The notes under the pieces: generated by a model | What the model was told of the DNA's origin: nothing | Database searches by the model: none | What the model saw: only the letters and a program-made list of their open reading frames with translations | NCBI GenBank assembly: GCA_900539855.1 | Contig: UQDO01000005.1 | Location: 1 to 64,000 of the forward strand | Source: an uncultured Oscillospiraceae bacterium | GTDB lineage: Bacteria > Bacillota > Clostridia > Oscillospirales > Acutalibacteraceae | Length of the DNA: 64,000 nt | Direction of reading: 5' to 3' | Part shown: in pieces, positions 1 through 8,201 of the stretch | Layout: every line of letters starts with the position of its first letter | How positions within the stretch are numbered: position 1 is the stretch's first letter | Translations under genes and position numbers: made by a program

Positions 1-1
1 C

Positions 2-154
2 GCGGAGCAGATCACCAAGAACAAGCTCTACATCTACACCAGAGAGAAAAATACCAGCTTTGACCGCCGCTTTCTCATGAAGCGCGTGGGCGAGGGTTGG
101 ATGATTGACGCGGTGCAGGAGCGGCTGAACGGCTGGCAGCGGACAGGATTGTAA
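2..154 (+). CDS. C-terminal fragment of an uncharacterised protein (cut by window edge)
   Basis: An open frame enters from the left edge and ends at TAA 152-154, giving about 50 C-terminal residues. The tail contains RRFLMKRVGEGWMIDAVQ, an alternating basic/hydrophobic pattern like the last strands of NTF2/SnoaL-fold domains, but the fragment is too short to assign. It sits 14 nt before the next gene, whose SD overlaps the end of this one, so the two are probably cotranscribed. From its position it may be another immunity-type gene. That is inference from the neighbourhood, not from the residues. Confidence 0.55.
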   Translation, partial: AEQITKNKLYIYTREKNTSFDRRFLMKRVGEGWMIDAVQERLNGWQRTGL

Positions 155-168
155 GGGAGGCATAATGG

Positions 169-738
169 ATGATATATAGGTTTACGGAAGTATTAAACGA
201 TCTTGTTAATTATTTTCTCCTTGGTGACATTTTGTTGCTGGAGGACTGGAAGCAGGCAAATCATCTTTCAGATGATTTAGCGATGGAGTTTACCACAAAC
301 GAAAGCGGCGACAGGGTATTTGACGAAGGAATTGTAATCCCAATGGCCGGTATTGAAAACTATCCCTATACCATATTGTTCAATCTCTCTGGTGATAGAC
401 CGGAGCTGTGCAAAGAAAGAAACCGATTGCAGCTTAGAAAAAGTGGCTATTCCCTCAAAGTAGATCATAATATGCTGATGCTTTTTACATGGCCAATATT
501 GGAACAGTTTACGCCTGAAAAGGTGAAAGATCTGATTTCTTACTATAGAGTGCATAAGAAGCCGATGATTGAGCTTGCAAATGGCTGGTATCATATCGAG
601 ATTTTGGGTGGAGAAACCTTGCAGGATGGGGACTATGAACCTACATTTGAGTTTGTGATACAACCAGCCACAAATGAAGAAGTCACCATAAATGCAGATA
701 TGAATTTTAGCTTTGAAATTACAAGCTCTGCTTATTAG
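169..738 (+). CDS. uncharacterised 189-aa protein of the immunity-like cluster
   Basis: ATG 169 is preceded by GGGAGG (155-160) at good spacing. The ATG four bases upstream is followed by a stop after four codons, so it is not the start. The 189-aa product is soluble, acidic and rich in aromatics, with no signal peptide or membrane segment. I recognise no family. The stop TAG (736-738) comes 41 nt before the next start, and SD-coupled spacing with the 1476-aa gene suggests one transcript. Small acidic cytoplasmic proteins beside SUFU-type immunity domains are often immunity proteins. This one is only a candidate by context. Confidence 0.75.
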   Translation: MIYRFTEVLNDLVNYFLLGDILLLEDWKQANHLSDDLAMEFTTNESGDRVFDEGIVIPMAGIENYPYTILFNLSGDRPELCKERNRLQLRKSGYSLKVDHNMLMLFTWPILEQFTPEKVKDLISYYRVHKKPMIELANGWYHIEILGGETLQDGDYEPTFEFVIQPATNEEVTINADMNFSFEITSSAY

Positions 739-779
739 TGAAACCTATCCCTACCGAAGATGGAAAAGGAGATTATGAT

Positions 780-3700
780 ATGGATTTATTGAAACAATGC
801 CAGCAATGGTTTGAACAGGATGAAGCGCAGAAGGTAATCGACACCCTGGAAGCGATTCCTGCCGAGGAGCGCACCCCGGAACTGGACAGTGAGCTGGCCA
901 AGGCATATATTGCCGTTGCACATATAGGAGAACGGGAGCCTTTTGAAAAGGCGCTGGAACTTTTGGCTCCCCATGAGGAGCATTTTGCCGAAGATCACTG
1001 CTGGAATTATCGGATCGCTTCCGCTTATTATTTTCTGGATGAGGAAGGTCCCGCCCTGCGTTACTTTGAAAAGGCCCTGAAAGCCCGCCCCGGAGACAAA
1101 GATACCCAGGAGTACATAGACGATTGCCGCCGTCGTTTGTCCCTGCCCCGCTTTGAAAAGAACTTCCGTGAAAGGACGCAGGAAGCATGGGCAGCCTTTT
1201 CTCAGATTGAGGTAGAACTGCGTCAAATCATAGAAACTGACGAAACGCACCAGTGCGGCGAAGAACTGGTTGAAAAATGCGGGAACGCGCTCAAAACGGC
1301 CCTGCGTGATACTTCTTTTGAGCTGGGCTTCAATGGCGAAAAGTATGAATTGATCCTCAGTCCAGAGGGCCTTCGCTCCCGCCTGTTCCCGTTGGTGTAC
1401 TTCCAGAAGCAGGCCCCAGAATCGGTGCTTGAGCATTGGAATATCTGGGTAGGCCGCCAGCCCTGTGAGGGGTTCGAGCTGCGGGCTGGAGAGATCGAAG
1501 TTCGGGCTGATGATGTGCAGATGTGGGCAGAGGAAACAGAGGATCATCAGGTAAGTCTGGTCCTTTACTGTGAAAAGCTGACGCCGATCTTGAAAGAGGA
1601 CACAGACAAGGTCTGGTGGGCACTCTCTATGCTGGTAGATCAAACCATCGGAGAAGTTTCCGCTATCGCCTTTGTTGCTGGGTTTGATGTTTATGCTCAG
1701 CCGAAAGACGAACCGGCCAAGCTGCTTTCTGAACTGCCGGAGTTGCTGCAAAGCATGGGACTTTCTCTCTGGCGGGATGGCAGCGACTACCTGGAAAACA
1801 GCTACCTTGCCTATGAACTGAAACCGGTGGAGGACCCAGAGGCTGACTGGCGGCTGGATGTCTATACTGGAAGCTGCCGCCTGCCGGTGCTCATCAACGA
1901 CTACCTGACTGCCCGCAGTGATATGGTGGATGAGTACCACAAGGATGGCATTGCCGCTGGATTCCTCCTGTACCCGCTGTCCGGTTTTACCGGTGAGGAA
2001 CGAGTGAAAGTCATTCTGGATTTCCGGGATAACCTGCGGGATGCCATCCTGCGGGATGCAGGAGAGGAAGCCGTGACCTTCCTGGGTGGGGCCACTGGTC
2101 TGTATTGTGGGTATCTGGATTTTATCGCCTGGGATCTGCCCGCTGTACTAACAGCAGCACAGGCATTCTTTGAGGGAAGCGACTTGCCCTATGCTCACTT
2201 CCACGCATTCCGGCGGGATGTGGGTGGTGTGCCACTGCTGGACGAGAAAGAACCGGAGCCTGATATTCATGAGGAAACTGGCTCCCTGCTCTCGGCGGAG
2301 GATATTGAAACACTGGAATCCTTTGATGAAGGAACCACCGGTTACTTTGAGAAAATGCTCGGCTGGCTGGAGGATTTTATCAAAAGTGGCGTAGAAGAAG
2401 GACGATTCAGCGAAAAACAGGCTCACCAGGATTTGCAGATTGCCCTCTGGTATGCCTTTGCCTGCCTTAACCTGGACGATTACATCCACTACTACCGCGC
2501 TGCGGAATGGATGAAGGATTCGGAGAAAAACGCCACGGGCTGCGCTACCTGGTACTACCGGTATTCTGTGGCGTTGATGTATTGCGGCAGGCTGGAAGAA
2601 GCACTGGAATATGCGGAGCGGGGCGCTCTGGAGGAGCCGGACTACCCCTGGATCTGGCTCCATCTGGGCAAGCTGCGGGCGCATTTTGGCGATAAATCCG
2701 GTGCGCTGGATGCCGTCAAGCAAGGATTAAAACTGGAACCGGGAGATTATGAGTTCCTGACCTTAAAAAAAGAGATCAAAGCCGGAGCCACCCTGGAACA
2801 GATGGAATATCATTGGATCAATCCCGATGCTGACCAAACGCTCCAGCGGGGACTGGACGGGAATGCGGATGATAAACAATGCGCCATAGCCTGCATTCGG
2901 GTGGACGAAGCAGGACTTGCCGAATTTTATGAGCTGTTCCACCCAGAGCGGTATAGCTATGAGAAAAACTCCCCCTGCTGTGAATTCCAATATCCAGTGC
3001 AGGAACATCTTGTGGAGCTGTCCTTCCGTATGAATGAAGCTGGACTCTCCAAGATGGGAACCGACTGGCTGCGGCAGCTCAAGGAACGGCTGGACAGCGG
3101 TGAATGGCTGACCCACACCCCTGAAGGAGAACCAGAGGGCATTCTAACAGGTGTGTTTGTGGACCAGACCCGCCGCATTGGTCTTGTCTATCAACAGCCG
3201 GGAGACGATCAGTATTTTCAGATTTTCCTGAACCCGGACGGTACGAAGGCGGATGCCTTCTGGTCCTCAAGAAAAAACAGTGAGCCAGAGGTTTATTCGG
3301 AGGATGAGATGTCTGCGATAGAGCAGCACATCAAAAACACCTTTGGTGAGTTTGAGAATGTGTTCCATGAGCTGGTTTCTCCTGACATCCATGTGGACAT
3401 CTGCGTTGTTCCACCCTCTGATGAGCGGGACTATTACACACTGGTAACGATGGGCATGGGTGCTCATCGGATGAATGTGCCGGAGGAACTGGCGGAATAC
3501 AAGCTGGAGCGAGCAGAGCTGGCCATCGCTCTGCCACCGGATTGGAAACTGGATGAGGAATCCCTGAAGGATGAGCGGTGGTACTGGCCTATTGGTCTCT
3601 TGAAAGTGTTGGCTCGCCTGCCCATTTCCAACGATACCTGGCTGGGCTTTGGCCACACAATGGACAAGCAATCGCCGTTTGCAGAGGACACGAAGCTCAC

Positions 3701-5210
3701 CGCCGCTATTCTGACCGGTCCCCAGGGCGTGGAGGAAGGCGGCGAAGTCTGCACTTTGCCGAGCGGCGAGGAGGTCAACTTCTATCAGGTGATCCCGCTC
3801 TATCATAATGAGATGGAGTATAAGATGGAGCATGATGCGGACGCCCTGCTTGAAAAGATGGCAGGCATCAGTTTTGTGGTCAATCCCACCCGCCAGAATG
3901 CCATCACCAGAGGAACGCTTGCAGAGGAGGAGTTCACCGGCGATATGGACGATGCCGCATGGCACCTGGAATCCATTCAGGAAAAGGGCTTGCCGGTGAA
4001 TGAGATCAATGCCTACAACCACATGGCAATCTATCTGCGCTGGTGCATAGAGCATGATCTGATGAGCGCGGAATTTATGGAGCGGTACTGGGAGCAGGTG
4101 CAGCCGTTTATGGCAGATCTGAGCCGCGCCGATCTGCGTGGCTTTATCCGGGACCAGCTGAAAGGACAGCTCTTTGGGGCGCTGTTCAACAAGGAGGGCG
4201 CAGCCTTTGCTGGATATTACTATGGCGAGGCGGATAGCCCGTACTTCCCCAGCGACATTGATAACTATGCTTTGGAGTATTTCGGTTCAGAGCAATATTA
4301 TTCCGATAAGTTCCAGGATGAAGCCTATCTGTTCATCCCATTTGATGAAAACTATTATCAGGCTATGGCAAAAGTCATGGAAAAGCGGTTCGCCAACTGG
4401 CAGGGACAGAGTTTCGATGAGGCCACTCTGGAGCCTTCAGACCTTGCGGAAGCCATGATGGAATATCTGGACTGTGAATGTACCTATTTCCCCTCATTGA
4501 CGGATGATGACCCCATCATGTCGGCATATAACTATGCCAAACGGGAAAGTGTCAAAGAGGGCTTTGTGCCGGTTCTGATTAAGGCGGATGACGAAATCCT
4601 GTGGGAATGCCTGATTATGAATTCTGACCCGGACAGCGATGGCGAGGACGACTTTGCTTTCGACCCGGACAAAGTTGCCGAATACCGGAAGAAAATGCTC
4701 TCCGCCCCTGTCGAGAACAGTAAGGCAGTCCTGGAGGAAATGATTGGGCAGCGCAAGGAAGAAGCCGAGGATGACGATATGGACTGGGATGAGGAGATCC
4801 TGGGCGAGATGGAGGGCGGATATGATAACCGTCGTTTTTCAAGCTACTGGAATTCCGATAATAATATGACCTATCCTCTCATTCTGGCTAAAATCCCCGT
4901 GAAGAATCCTTGGGAGATTTTTGCCTATCTGCCCTTTGGTGGCTGGAATGAATGTCCTAACACGCCAGAGTTAATGGCAGTTGCGAAATACTGGTTTGAA
5001 CAGCATGGGGCGGTGCCCGCTGCCATGAGCCACGACGAGTTGGAGTTCCTGCTCCCGGCTCCCGTTCCCGAGGAGAAGGCTATGGATGCAGCAGTGGAAC
5101 TGTATGGCTTCTGTCCCGATGTGATTGACCAGGGGCCGGAGGACGCCACCGTGGGCGCTCTGGCCGATGTGCTGCGGCAGTCCACTGTTTGGTACTTCTG
5201 GTGGGATTGA
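780..5210 (+). CDS. giant multidomain TPR/SUFU-like/DUF4253 protein (candidate poly-immunity protein)
   Basis: The 1476-aa start is ATG 780, with AAAGGAG (765-771) eight bases upstream. A GTG at 738 is in frame but lacks an SD. TPR-like helices cover roughly residues 5-120 and again 545-665. About 846-1040 resembles the Suppressor-of-Fused (SUFU) domain, with an FYQVIPLYHNEM stretch and a following VNPTRQNA. About 1045-1230 carries an AYNHMAIYLRWCIEH segment like small immunity domains. The last ~110 residues fit DUF4253, with FGGWNECPN and YGFCPDVIDQG. SUFU-family proteins are known immunity proteins of polymorphic toxin systems. A concatenated poly-immunity role is inference. There is no signal peptide, so it should be cytoplasmic. 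No cognate toxin is visible in the window. Confidence 0.85.
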   Translation: MDLLKQCQQWFEQDEAQKVIDTLEAIPAEERTPELDSELAKAYIAVAHIGEREPFEKALELLAPHEEHFAEDHCWNYRIASAYYFLDEEGPALRYFEKALKARPGDKDTQEYIDDCRRRLSLPRFEKNFRERTQEAWAAFSQIEVELRQIIETDETHQCGEELVEKCGNALKTALRDTSFELGFNGEKYELILSPEGLRSRLFPLVYFQKQAPESVLEHWNIWVGRQPCEGFELRAGEIEVRADDVQMWAEETEDHQVSLVLYCEKLTPILKEDTDKVWWALSMLVDQTIGEVSAIAFVAGFDVYAQPKDEPAKLLSELPELLQSMGLSLWRDGSDYLENSYLAYELKPVEDPEADWRLDVYTGSCRLPVLINDYLTARSDMVDEYHKDGIAAGFLLYPLSGFTGEERVKVILDFRDNLRDAILRDAGEEAVTFLGGATGLYCGYLDFIAWDLPAVLTAAQAFFEGSDLPYAHFHAFRRDVGGVPLLDEKEPEPDIHEETGSLLSAEDIETLESFDEGTTGYFEKMLGWLEDFIKSGVEEGRFSEKQAHQDLQIALWYAFACLNLDDYIHYYRAAEWMKDSEKNATGCATWYYRYSVALMYCGRLEEALEYAERGALEEPDYPWIWLHLGKLRAHFGDKSGALDAVKQGLKLEPGDYEFLTLKKEIKAGATLEQMEYHWINPDADQTLQRGLDGNADDKQCAIACIRVDEAGLAEFYELFHPERYSYEKNSPCCEFQYPVQEHLVELSFRMNEAGLSKMGTDWLRQLKERLDSGEWLTHTPEGEPEGILTGVFVDQTRRIGLVYQQPGDDQYFQIFLNPDGTKADAFWSSRKNSEPEVYSEDEMSAIEQHIKNTFGEFENVFHELVSPDIHVDICVVPPSDERDYYTLVTMGMGAHRMNVPEELAEYKLERAELAIALPPDWKLDEESLKDERWYWPIGLLKVLARLPISNDTWLGFGHTMDKQSPFAEDTKLTAAILTGPQGVEEGGEVCTLPSGEEVNFYQVIPLYHNEMEYKMEHDADALLEKMAGISFVVNPTRQNAITRGTLAEEEFTGDMDDAAWHLESIQEKGLPVNEINAYNHMAIYLRWCIEHDLMSAEFMERYWEQVQPFMADLSRADLRGFIRDQLKGQLFGALFNKEGAAFAGYYYGEADSPYFPSDIDNYALEYFGSEQYYSDKFQDEAYLFIPFDENYYQAMAKVMEKRFANWQGQSFDEATLEPSDLAEAMMEYLDCECTYFPSLTDDDPIMSAYNYAKRESVKEGFVPVLIKADDEILWECLIMNSDPDSDGEDDFAFDPDKVAEYRKKMLSAPVENSKAVLEEMIGQRKEEAEDDDMDWDEEILGEMEGGYDNRRFSSYWNSDNNMTYPLILAKIPVKNPWEIFAYLPFGGWNECPNTPELMAVAKYWFEQHGAVPAAMSHDELEFLLPAPVPEEKAMDAAVELYGFCPDVIDQGPEDATVGALADVLRQSTVWYFWWD

Positions 5211-5223
5211 AAGGAGGATTTTT

Positions 5224-5931
5224 GTGGGATACGATGTGAGTTTTCACCCGATTTCACCAGAGGAAATGCGGGAATGGTATTTTACTCCCTTAACCTGGAT
5301 ACAGCAGGGACAGGAGGAAAAAGTGCTGGCCCTTGCCGCGCAGCATGGAATGGAGGATTTCTATGCCGAAAAATATCTGAATACCTTGCGCGTTGGGGCT
5401 GAAACGGAATCTAACGAGCTGTTTGACAAAAGCCACGGCTTCTATATTGCAGTAATCCAAGGTTTTTTCCGAGATTATTATTACACCAGAGGTAGTGCCT
5501 TTTCGTTCCTGGTGGAACAAAAGCCAGAATATGCGCGGTACTTCACCTCATGGGAACAAATCACTCCTGTTTCCTTTCCAAACCCCATGCAGAACCGAAT
5601 CATCGAAAACTATTGCTCCGGTGTATATCTGTCTCCAGATCAAGTTATACAACTTCTCAAAGACATGGAGCAGGACCCAAAAGTCCTTGAAGATCTGGAG
5701 GGGCTTTGGAGCAATGGACAGATTGCTGTGCTGAAAAAAGCACTTTCTGCTGCTGCAAAGTCAGGAGTCGGTCTGTTGGAGGCCACTGAAGTGGTAGAGC
5801 CCAACCCCATCAGCCCGAATGAGAGCACAAGCTACTCTAACCTGTACCACTGTGATCGGGACGGGGTATATCTCTACATAGATGCCGTCAGTGGTCAATT
5901 AGCGGATGCGATTGGGAAAAACGAAGGATAG
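5224..5931 (+). CDS. uncharacterised 235-aa protein of the immunity-like cluster
   Basis: The GTG start at 5224 has AAGGAGG (5211-5217) just upstream, directly after the stop of the giant gene at 5210. The open frame extends further upstream, but that part only overlaps the previous gene. The protein begins with a compact motif, GYDVSFHPISPEEMREWYF, and is soluble, acidic and mixed alpha/beta in appearance. I cannot place it in a named family. It is the last gene of the cluster and is followed by a strong hairpin terminator, so genes 2 to 5931 probably form one transcript. An immunity or effector-neutralising role is inferred from position only. Confidence 0.8.
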   Translation: MGYDVSFHPISPEEMREWYFTPLTWIQQGQEEKVLALAAQHGMEDFYAEKYLNTLRVGAETESNELFDKSHGFYIAVIQGFFRDYYYTRGSAFSFLVEQKPEYARYFTSWEQITPVSFPNPMQNRIIENYCSGVYLSPDQVIQLLKDMEQDPKVLEDLEGLWSNGQIAVLKKALSAAAKSGVGLLEATEVVEPNPISPNESTSYSNLYHCDRDGVYLYIDAVSGQLADAIGKNEG

Positions 5932-6004
5932 ATTCTCTCTATGAAAATGTGTGGGCATCTGTGGGAAGAACCAAAATAGGCAGCTACCCACAATATTGAT
6001 TATC

Positions 6005-6050
6005 GCAGAAAAGCTCACCGTTTCGGTGAGCTTTTCTGCAATATTTTATA
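6005..6050 (+). terminator. intrinsic terminator after the immunity-like cluster
   Basis: A perfect 16-bp stem (6005-6020 with 6024-6039) closes a 3-nt loop and is followed by AT-rich sequence with a T7 run near 6052. It separates the cluster from the XRE regulator. Confidence 0.85.
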
Positions 6051-6080
6051 ATTTTTTTATTGCTACCACTGGTTGCCGAA

Positions 6081-6113
6081 TTGACATAGGTGGGGTGGTA
6101 GAGTGGCTACCAC
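6081..6113 (+). promoter_or_regulatory. promoter/operator of the XRE regulator with palindrome GTGGTAG-N5-CTACCAC
   Basis: TTGACA at 6081-6086 is a consensus -35. The -10 zone 17 bp later is covered by a perfect 7-bp inverted repeat (6095-6101 and 6107-6113). An extra half-site, GCTACCAC, lies at 6062-6069. This layout, 33 bp upstream of an XRE gene, suggests the regulator represses itself by blocking the -10. The -10 hexamer itself is weak. Confidence 0.55.
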
Positions 6114-6146
6114 AGAAAAAATAGAATGAAAGTGAGGAGGTTCACT

Positions 6147-6644
6147 ATGAAGTTACCCGAAAAGATTCAAAGGGAACGAAAAAAGATGGGACTGTCCCAG
6201 GAGAAACTCGCAGAAAAAATAGGAGTATCAAGGCAGGCCATCACAAAATGGGAGAACGGCTTGGCATCCCCTGAACTGGAAAAAATCGTCTCATTAAGTG
6301 AATGTTTTAAGGTATCTACTGACTATTTGTTAAAGGACAATATTACCGAGCCGACCCCACCACAAGAATCTGCATTGAAAGGAAACAAGCGAATGTCATG
6401 GAGAACGTGGCTTGGAGGAAGTTTGTTTGGAATATCGGCGCTGATTATATTTGTATTATGGCGACTTTCTGTTCGTTTTCCTATTTCGGGAATGACCGGA
6501 AACGGTGTCCATTTAACCGGATTTAGTGGCTTTCTTGGCTTTCATGGAATTTTACATGAAAGCTATGTAATAGTTGCGATTGGAATAATCGGTTTGATAC
6601 TTCTGATTACTGACTTTATCCGCATAAAAAAGAATAATCGCTGA
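6147..6644 (+). CDS. XRE-family transcriptional regulator with C-terminal membrane segments
   Basis: The 165-aa protein starts at ATG 6147, after GAGGAGG (6134-6140). An in-frame ATG at 6126 precedes the SD and is unlikely. Residues about 3-65 form a classic HTH_3 domain (LSQEKLAEKIGVSRQAITKWE), followed by a short acidic/proline linker and two hydrophobic stretches (about residues 92-110 and 135-155) that should span the membrane. Such membrane-tethered XRE regulators are common in Firmicutes. The palindrome in its promoter suggests autoregulation. Whether it controls the element's excision or the immunity cluster cannot be read from the sequence. Confidence 0.88.
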   Translation: MKLPEKIQRERKKMGLSQEKLAEKIGVSRQAITKWENGLASPELEKIVSLSECFKVSTDYLLKDNITEPTPPQESALKGNKRMSWRTWLGGSLFGISALIIFVLWRLSVRFPISGMTGNGVHLTGFSGFLGFHGILHESYVIVAIGIIGLILLITDFIRIKKNNR

Positions 6645-6775
6645 TGACCGGACAATGCAGAGTTGATCTTAAACTGAATAGGTTTATTTCGGCTCGGCAG
6701 CATTGACCTGTCGGTAGAAATACATATATTTGAATTAAGAAAGGGAGTGATGCTGCCGGTGTGCCGTCCGTTTGT

Positions 6776-6919
6776 ATGGACAGGAGTCTGATGCACTATG
6801 CAATACCTCAAGAAGCGCATTATGCTGTTCCGCTGTCTTTACGCACCACGACACACGGCTTACAAGACAAAGAAAATCATCTTTATATGGAAGTATGGTG
6901 GCCGGGAGTATTGTTCTAA
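6776..6919 (+). CDS. possible small 47-aa protein
   Basis: ATG 6776 opens a 47-codon frame to TAA 6917-6919, with a plausible amino-acid mix (ends KENHLYMEVWWPGVLF). In-frame codons continue upstream to a GTG at 6761, and GGGAG at 6743-6747 could serve as SD for that start. Overlapping frames of similar length exist, so coding is uncertain. Its place just ahead of an attenuator-like hairpin would also fit a leader peptide. Confidence 0.3.
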   Translation: MDRSLMHYAIPQEAHYAVPLSLRTTTHGLQDKENHLYMEVWWPGVLF

Positions 6920-6982
6920 AAGCGAAAAGCCTCCACCTGCCAAAAGATGCTTTTTCTGCGGACTTTTTAATAAACGACTTGG

Positions 6983-7030
6983 AGCGGTCGAATTTGTACT
7001 GAGTTACAGATTCGGCCGCTTTTTGATTTG
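6983..7030 (+). terminator. terminator/attenuator hairpin upstream of the sigma-like gene
   Basis: AGCGGTCGAAT (6983-6993) pairs with ATTCGGCCGCT (7010-7020) through one G-T wobble, and TTTTTGATTT follows at once. It ends transcription from the left or acts as an attenuator for the downstream gene. Confidence 0.7.
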
Positions 7031-7032
7031 TT

Positions 7033-7100
7033 CTCGACTACTTGGTCACTGGTGTCGAGCACCACCACTTCCGATTTGTTTTCCACAAAAAACAAATCGG
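7033..7100 (+). promoter_or_regulatory. double hairpin leader masking part of the sigma-like gene SD
   Basis: CTCGAC (7033-7038) pairs with GTCGAG (7054-7059). CCGATTTGTTTT (7071-7082) pairs perfectly with AAAACAAATCGG (7089-7100). The second 3' arm ends within the SD, GGAGG (7099-7103), so folding would hinder ribosome access. The same 12-mer arm recurs exactly at 8109-8120, upstream of mazF. Confidence 0.5.
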
Positions 7101-7111
7101 AGGTAACAGAG

Positions 7112-7621
7112 GTGCAAAATTATCGCAAAAGCGACTATGCGATAAACAAAAACAGCCCAAATATCGTTTATCGCTTTCATAACGAAATCATAGAAATCAC
7201 ACTGGAGGATTATCTGAAGGAGAATCCTGACAAAACGGAACATGACTTTGCAGAGCTGAAAGCCCTGTCCGATCAAATTTACTATGAGCAGGATCGGGCA
7301 GAGAGCGCCCAGACCCGCAAGGATGTTTCGATCCACGGTTTGGAGGAAACGGAGCATTGTGCCACTCGCGCTCTGGATGAAGAATGGGAAGAACGAGTTG
7401 TTGACATACAGAACCGCAAGTATGCCTGGAAAGCCCTGGAGCAGCTTTTTACAGTGGGCGCTTTGACCGAGGTTCAGAAACGGCGATTCCGGCTTCATGT
7501 TTTTCAGGGACTCTCTACCCGGCAGATCGGTCGCATGGAAGGGACAAGCCATCAAGCCGTTGCCAAGTCCATAAACCTGGCGATTGCCAAACTTAAAAAA
7601 TATTTTGCGGCACAGGGTTGA
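7112..7621 (+). CDS. sigma-70-like (region 4) factor of integrative elements
   Basis: The 169-aa product starts at GTG 7112, with CGGAGG (7098-7103) upstream. The N-terminal half (VQNYRKSDYAINKNSPNIVYRF, split by strands, then TLEDYLKENPDKTEHDF) matches the acidic leader of sigma-like proteins in clostridial conjugative elements. The C-terminal ~60 residues form a region-4/HTH domain (VFQGLSTRQIGRMEGTSHQA), expected to recognise a -35 element. No region 2 is evident, so it may act as a partial sigma factor or activator. It lies just upstream of the hairpin block and the mazF-xis-int genes, which it may switch on. That link is inference. Confidence 0.85.
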   Translation: MQNYRKSDYAINKNSPNIVYRFHNEIIEITLEDYLKENPDKTEHDFAELKALSDQIYYEQDRAESAQTRKDVSIHGLEETEHCATRALDEEWEERVVDIQNRKYAWKALEQLFTVGALTEVQKRRFRLHVFQGLSTRQIGRMEGTSHQAVAKSINLAIAKLKKYFAAQG

Positions 7622-8201
7622 CACCCCTGCGGTTTCAGGACGATAGGTGAAAGGCATTCTTTCGAGTGTTCTTCTTTCACCTGTACCTTGACAACCGCAT
7701 ACTCATTCATCAGTAACATCCCCCCTTTCCAGCTCGAAGAGCTAAAGCCGATTCAGGGGCCGCGCCATGATATACGGACATGATGAGCAGATCCCACCTG
7801 ATTATCATAATTGGTCTTGCATACAATCCTGTCCTGTATGAGCGAGTAACGGCAGCCTGTAAAAACCGGGCAGCACCCGGCGCGGCCATGACCGGAAAGG
7901 GGCATAATGGTACTCCTGTCCAGCCACAGCCCTGCTAAAGATCAGAGTAGTCCATAACATTTGGAAACCATCTGGTTGCAGGATCACGCAATGGGGGCAG
8001 CTCGGAGAGATCCTCGGAGGGGTGAGATTCCCGTGGGCCGGTTCGCTGCCGGTCACTGATGACTTCCCAATATGTGCGGGGTGTCAAGGACAAATGGCAC
8101 ATAACAAGAAAACAAATCGGATTTTGTATTTCGCCGGAAATGGGGCAGGTCTTATGGCCTGCCCCGTTTTCCGGCTTACTTAATATTCAGGAGGTCAGTT
8201 T
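7622..8201 (+). other. 580-nt gene-free block with stacked hairpins inside the element
   Basis: No convincing reading frame lies here on either strand. Visible structure: GGTGAAAG/CTTTCACC (7646-7653 with 7674-7681), CCGGG-N5-CCCGG (7866-7880), a CCGG-based pair near 8039-8052, and a long near-perfect hairpin 8133-8175 (arms with GGGGCAGG and CCTGCCCC) ending 26 nt before mazF. The 12-mer AAAACAAATCGG at 8109-8120 repeats the sigma-gene leader. Candidates are a structured RNA, long 5' leader, or recombination/transfer control region. Confidence 0.55.
8133..8175 (+). terminator. strong hairpin before mazF (terminator or leader structure)
   Basis: GCCGGAAA(T)GGGGCAGG pairs with CCTGCCCC(G)TTTTCCGGC around a short loop. 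The T-run after it is poor (TTACTTAA), so a leader or processing structure is as likely as a terminator. The mazF SD AGGAGG follows at 8189-8194. Confidence 0.5.

Larger units (their letters stand above)
6645..7111 (+). other. 467-nt interval between XRE and sigma-factor genes: short ORF, terminator, hairpin leader
   Basis: No long gene fits here. The interval holds a possible 47-codon ORF (6776-6919), a terminator-like hairpin ending in T5 (6983-7025), and two further hairpins (7033-7059 and 7071-7100) that run into the SD of the sigma-like gene. The arrangement looks like an attenuated leader. Confidence 0.6.

Noticed and set aside
786..1940. Long open frame on the minus strand (384 codons)
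   Set aside because: It lies entirely antisense to the 1476-aa gene, has no SD, and its translation lacks family features. It is an effect of the GC-rich codon pattern of the real gene.
7622..8201. Group II intron, CRISPR leader or phage remnant
   Set aside because: No domain V-like hairpin, no reverse transcriptase, no regular direct repeats with spacers, and no phage genes nearby.
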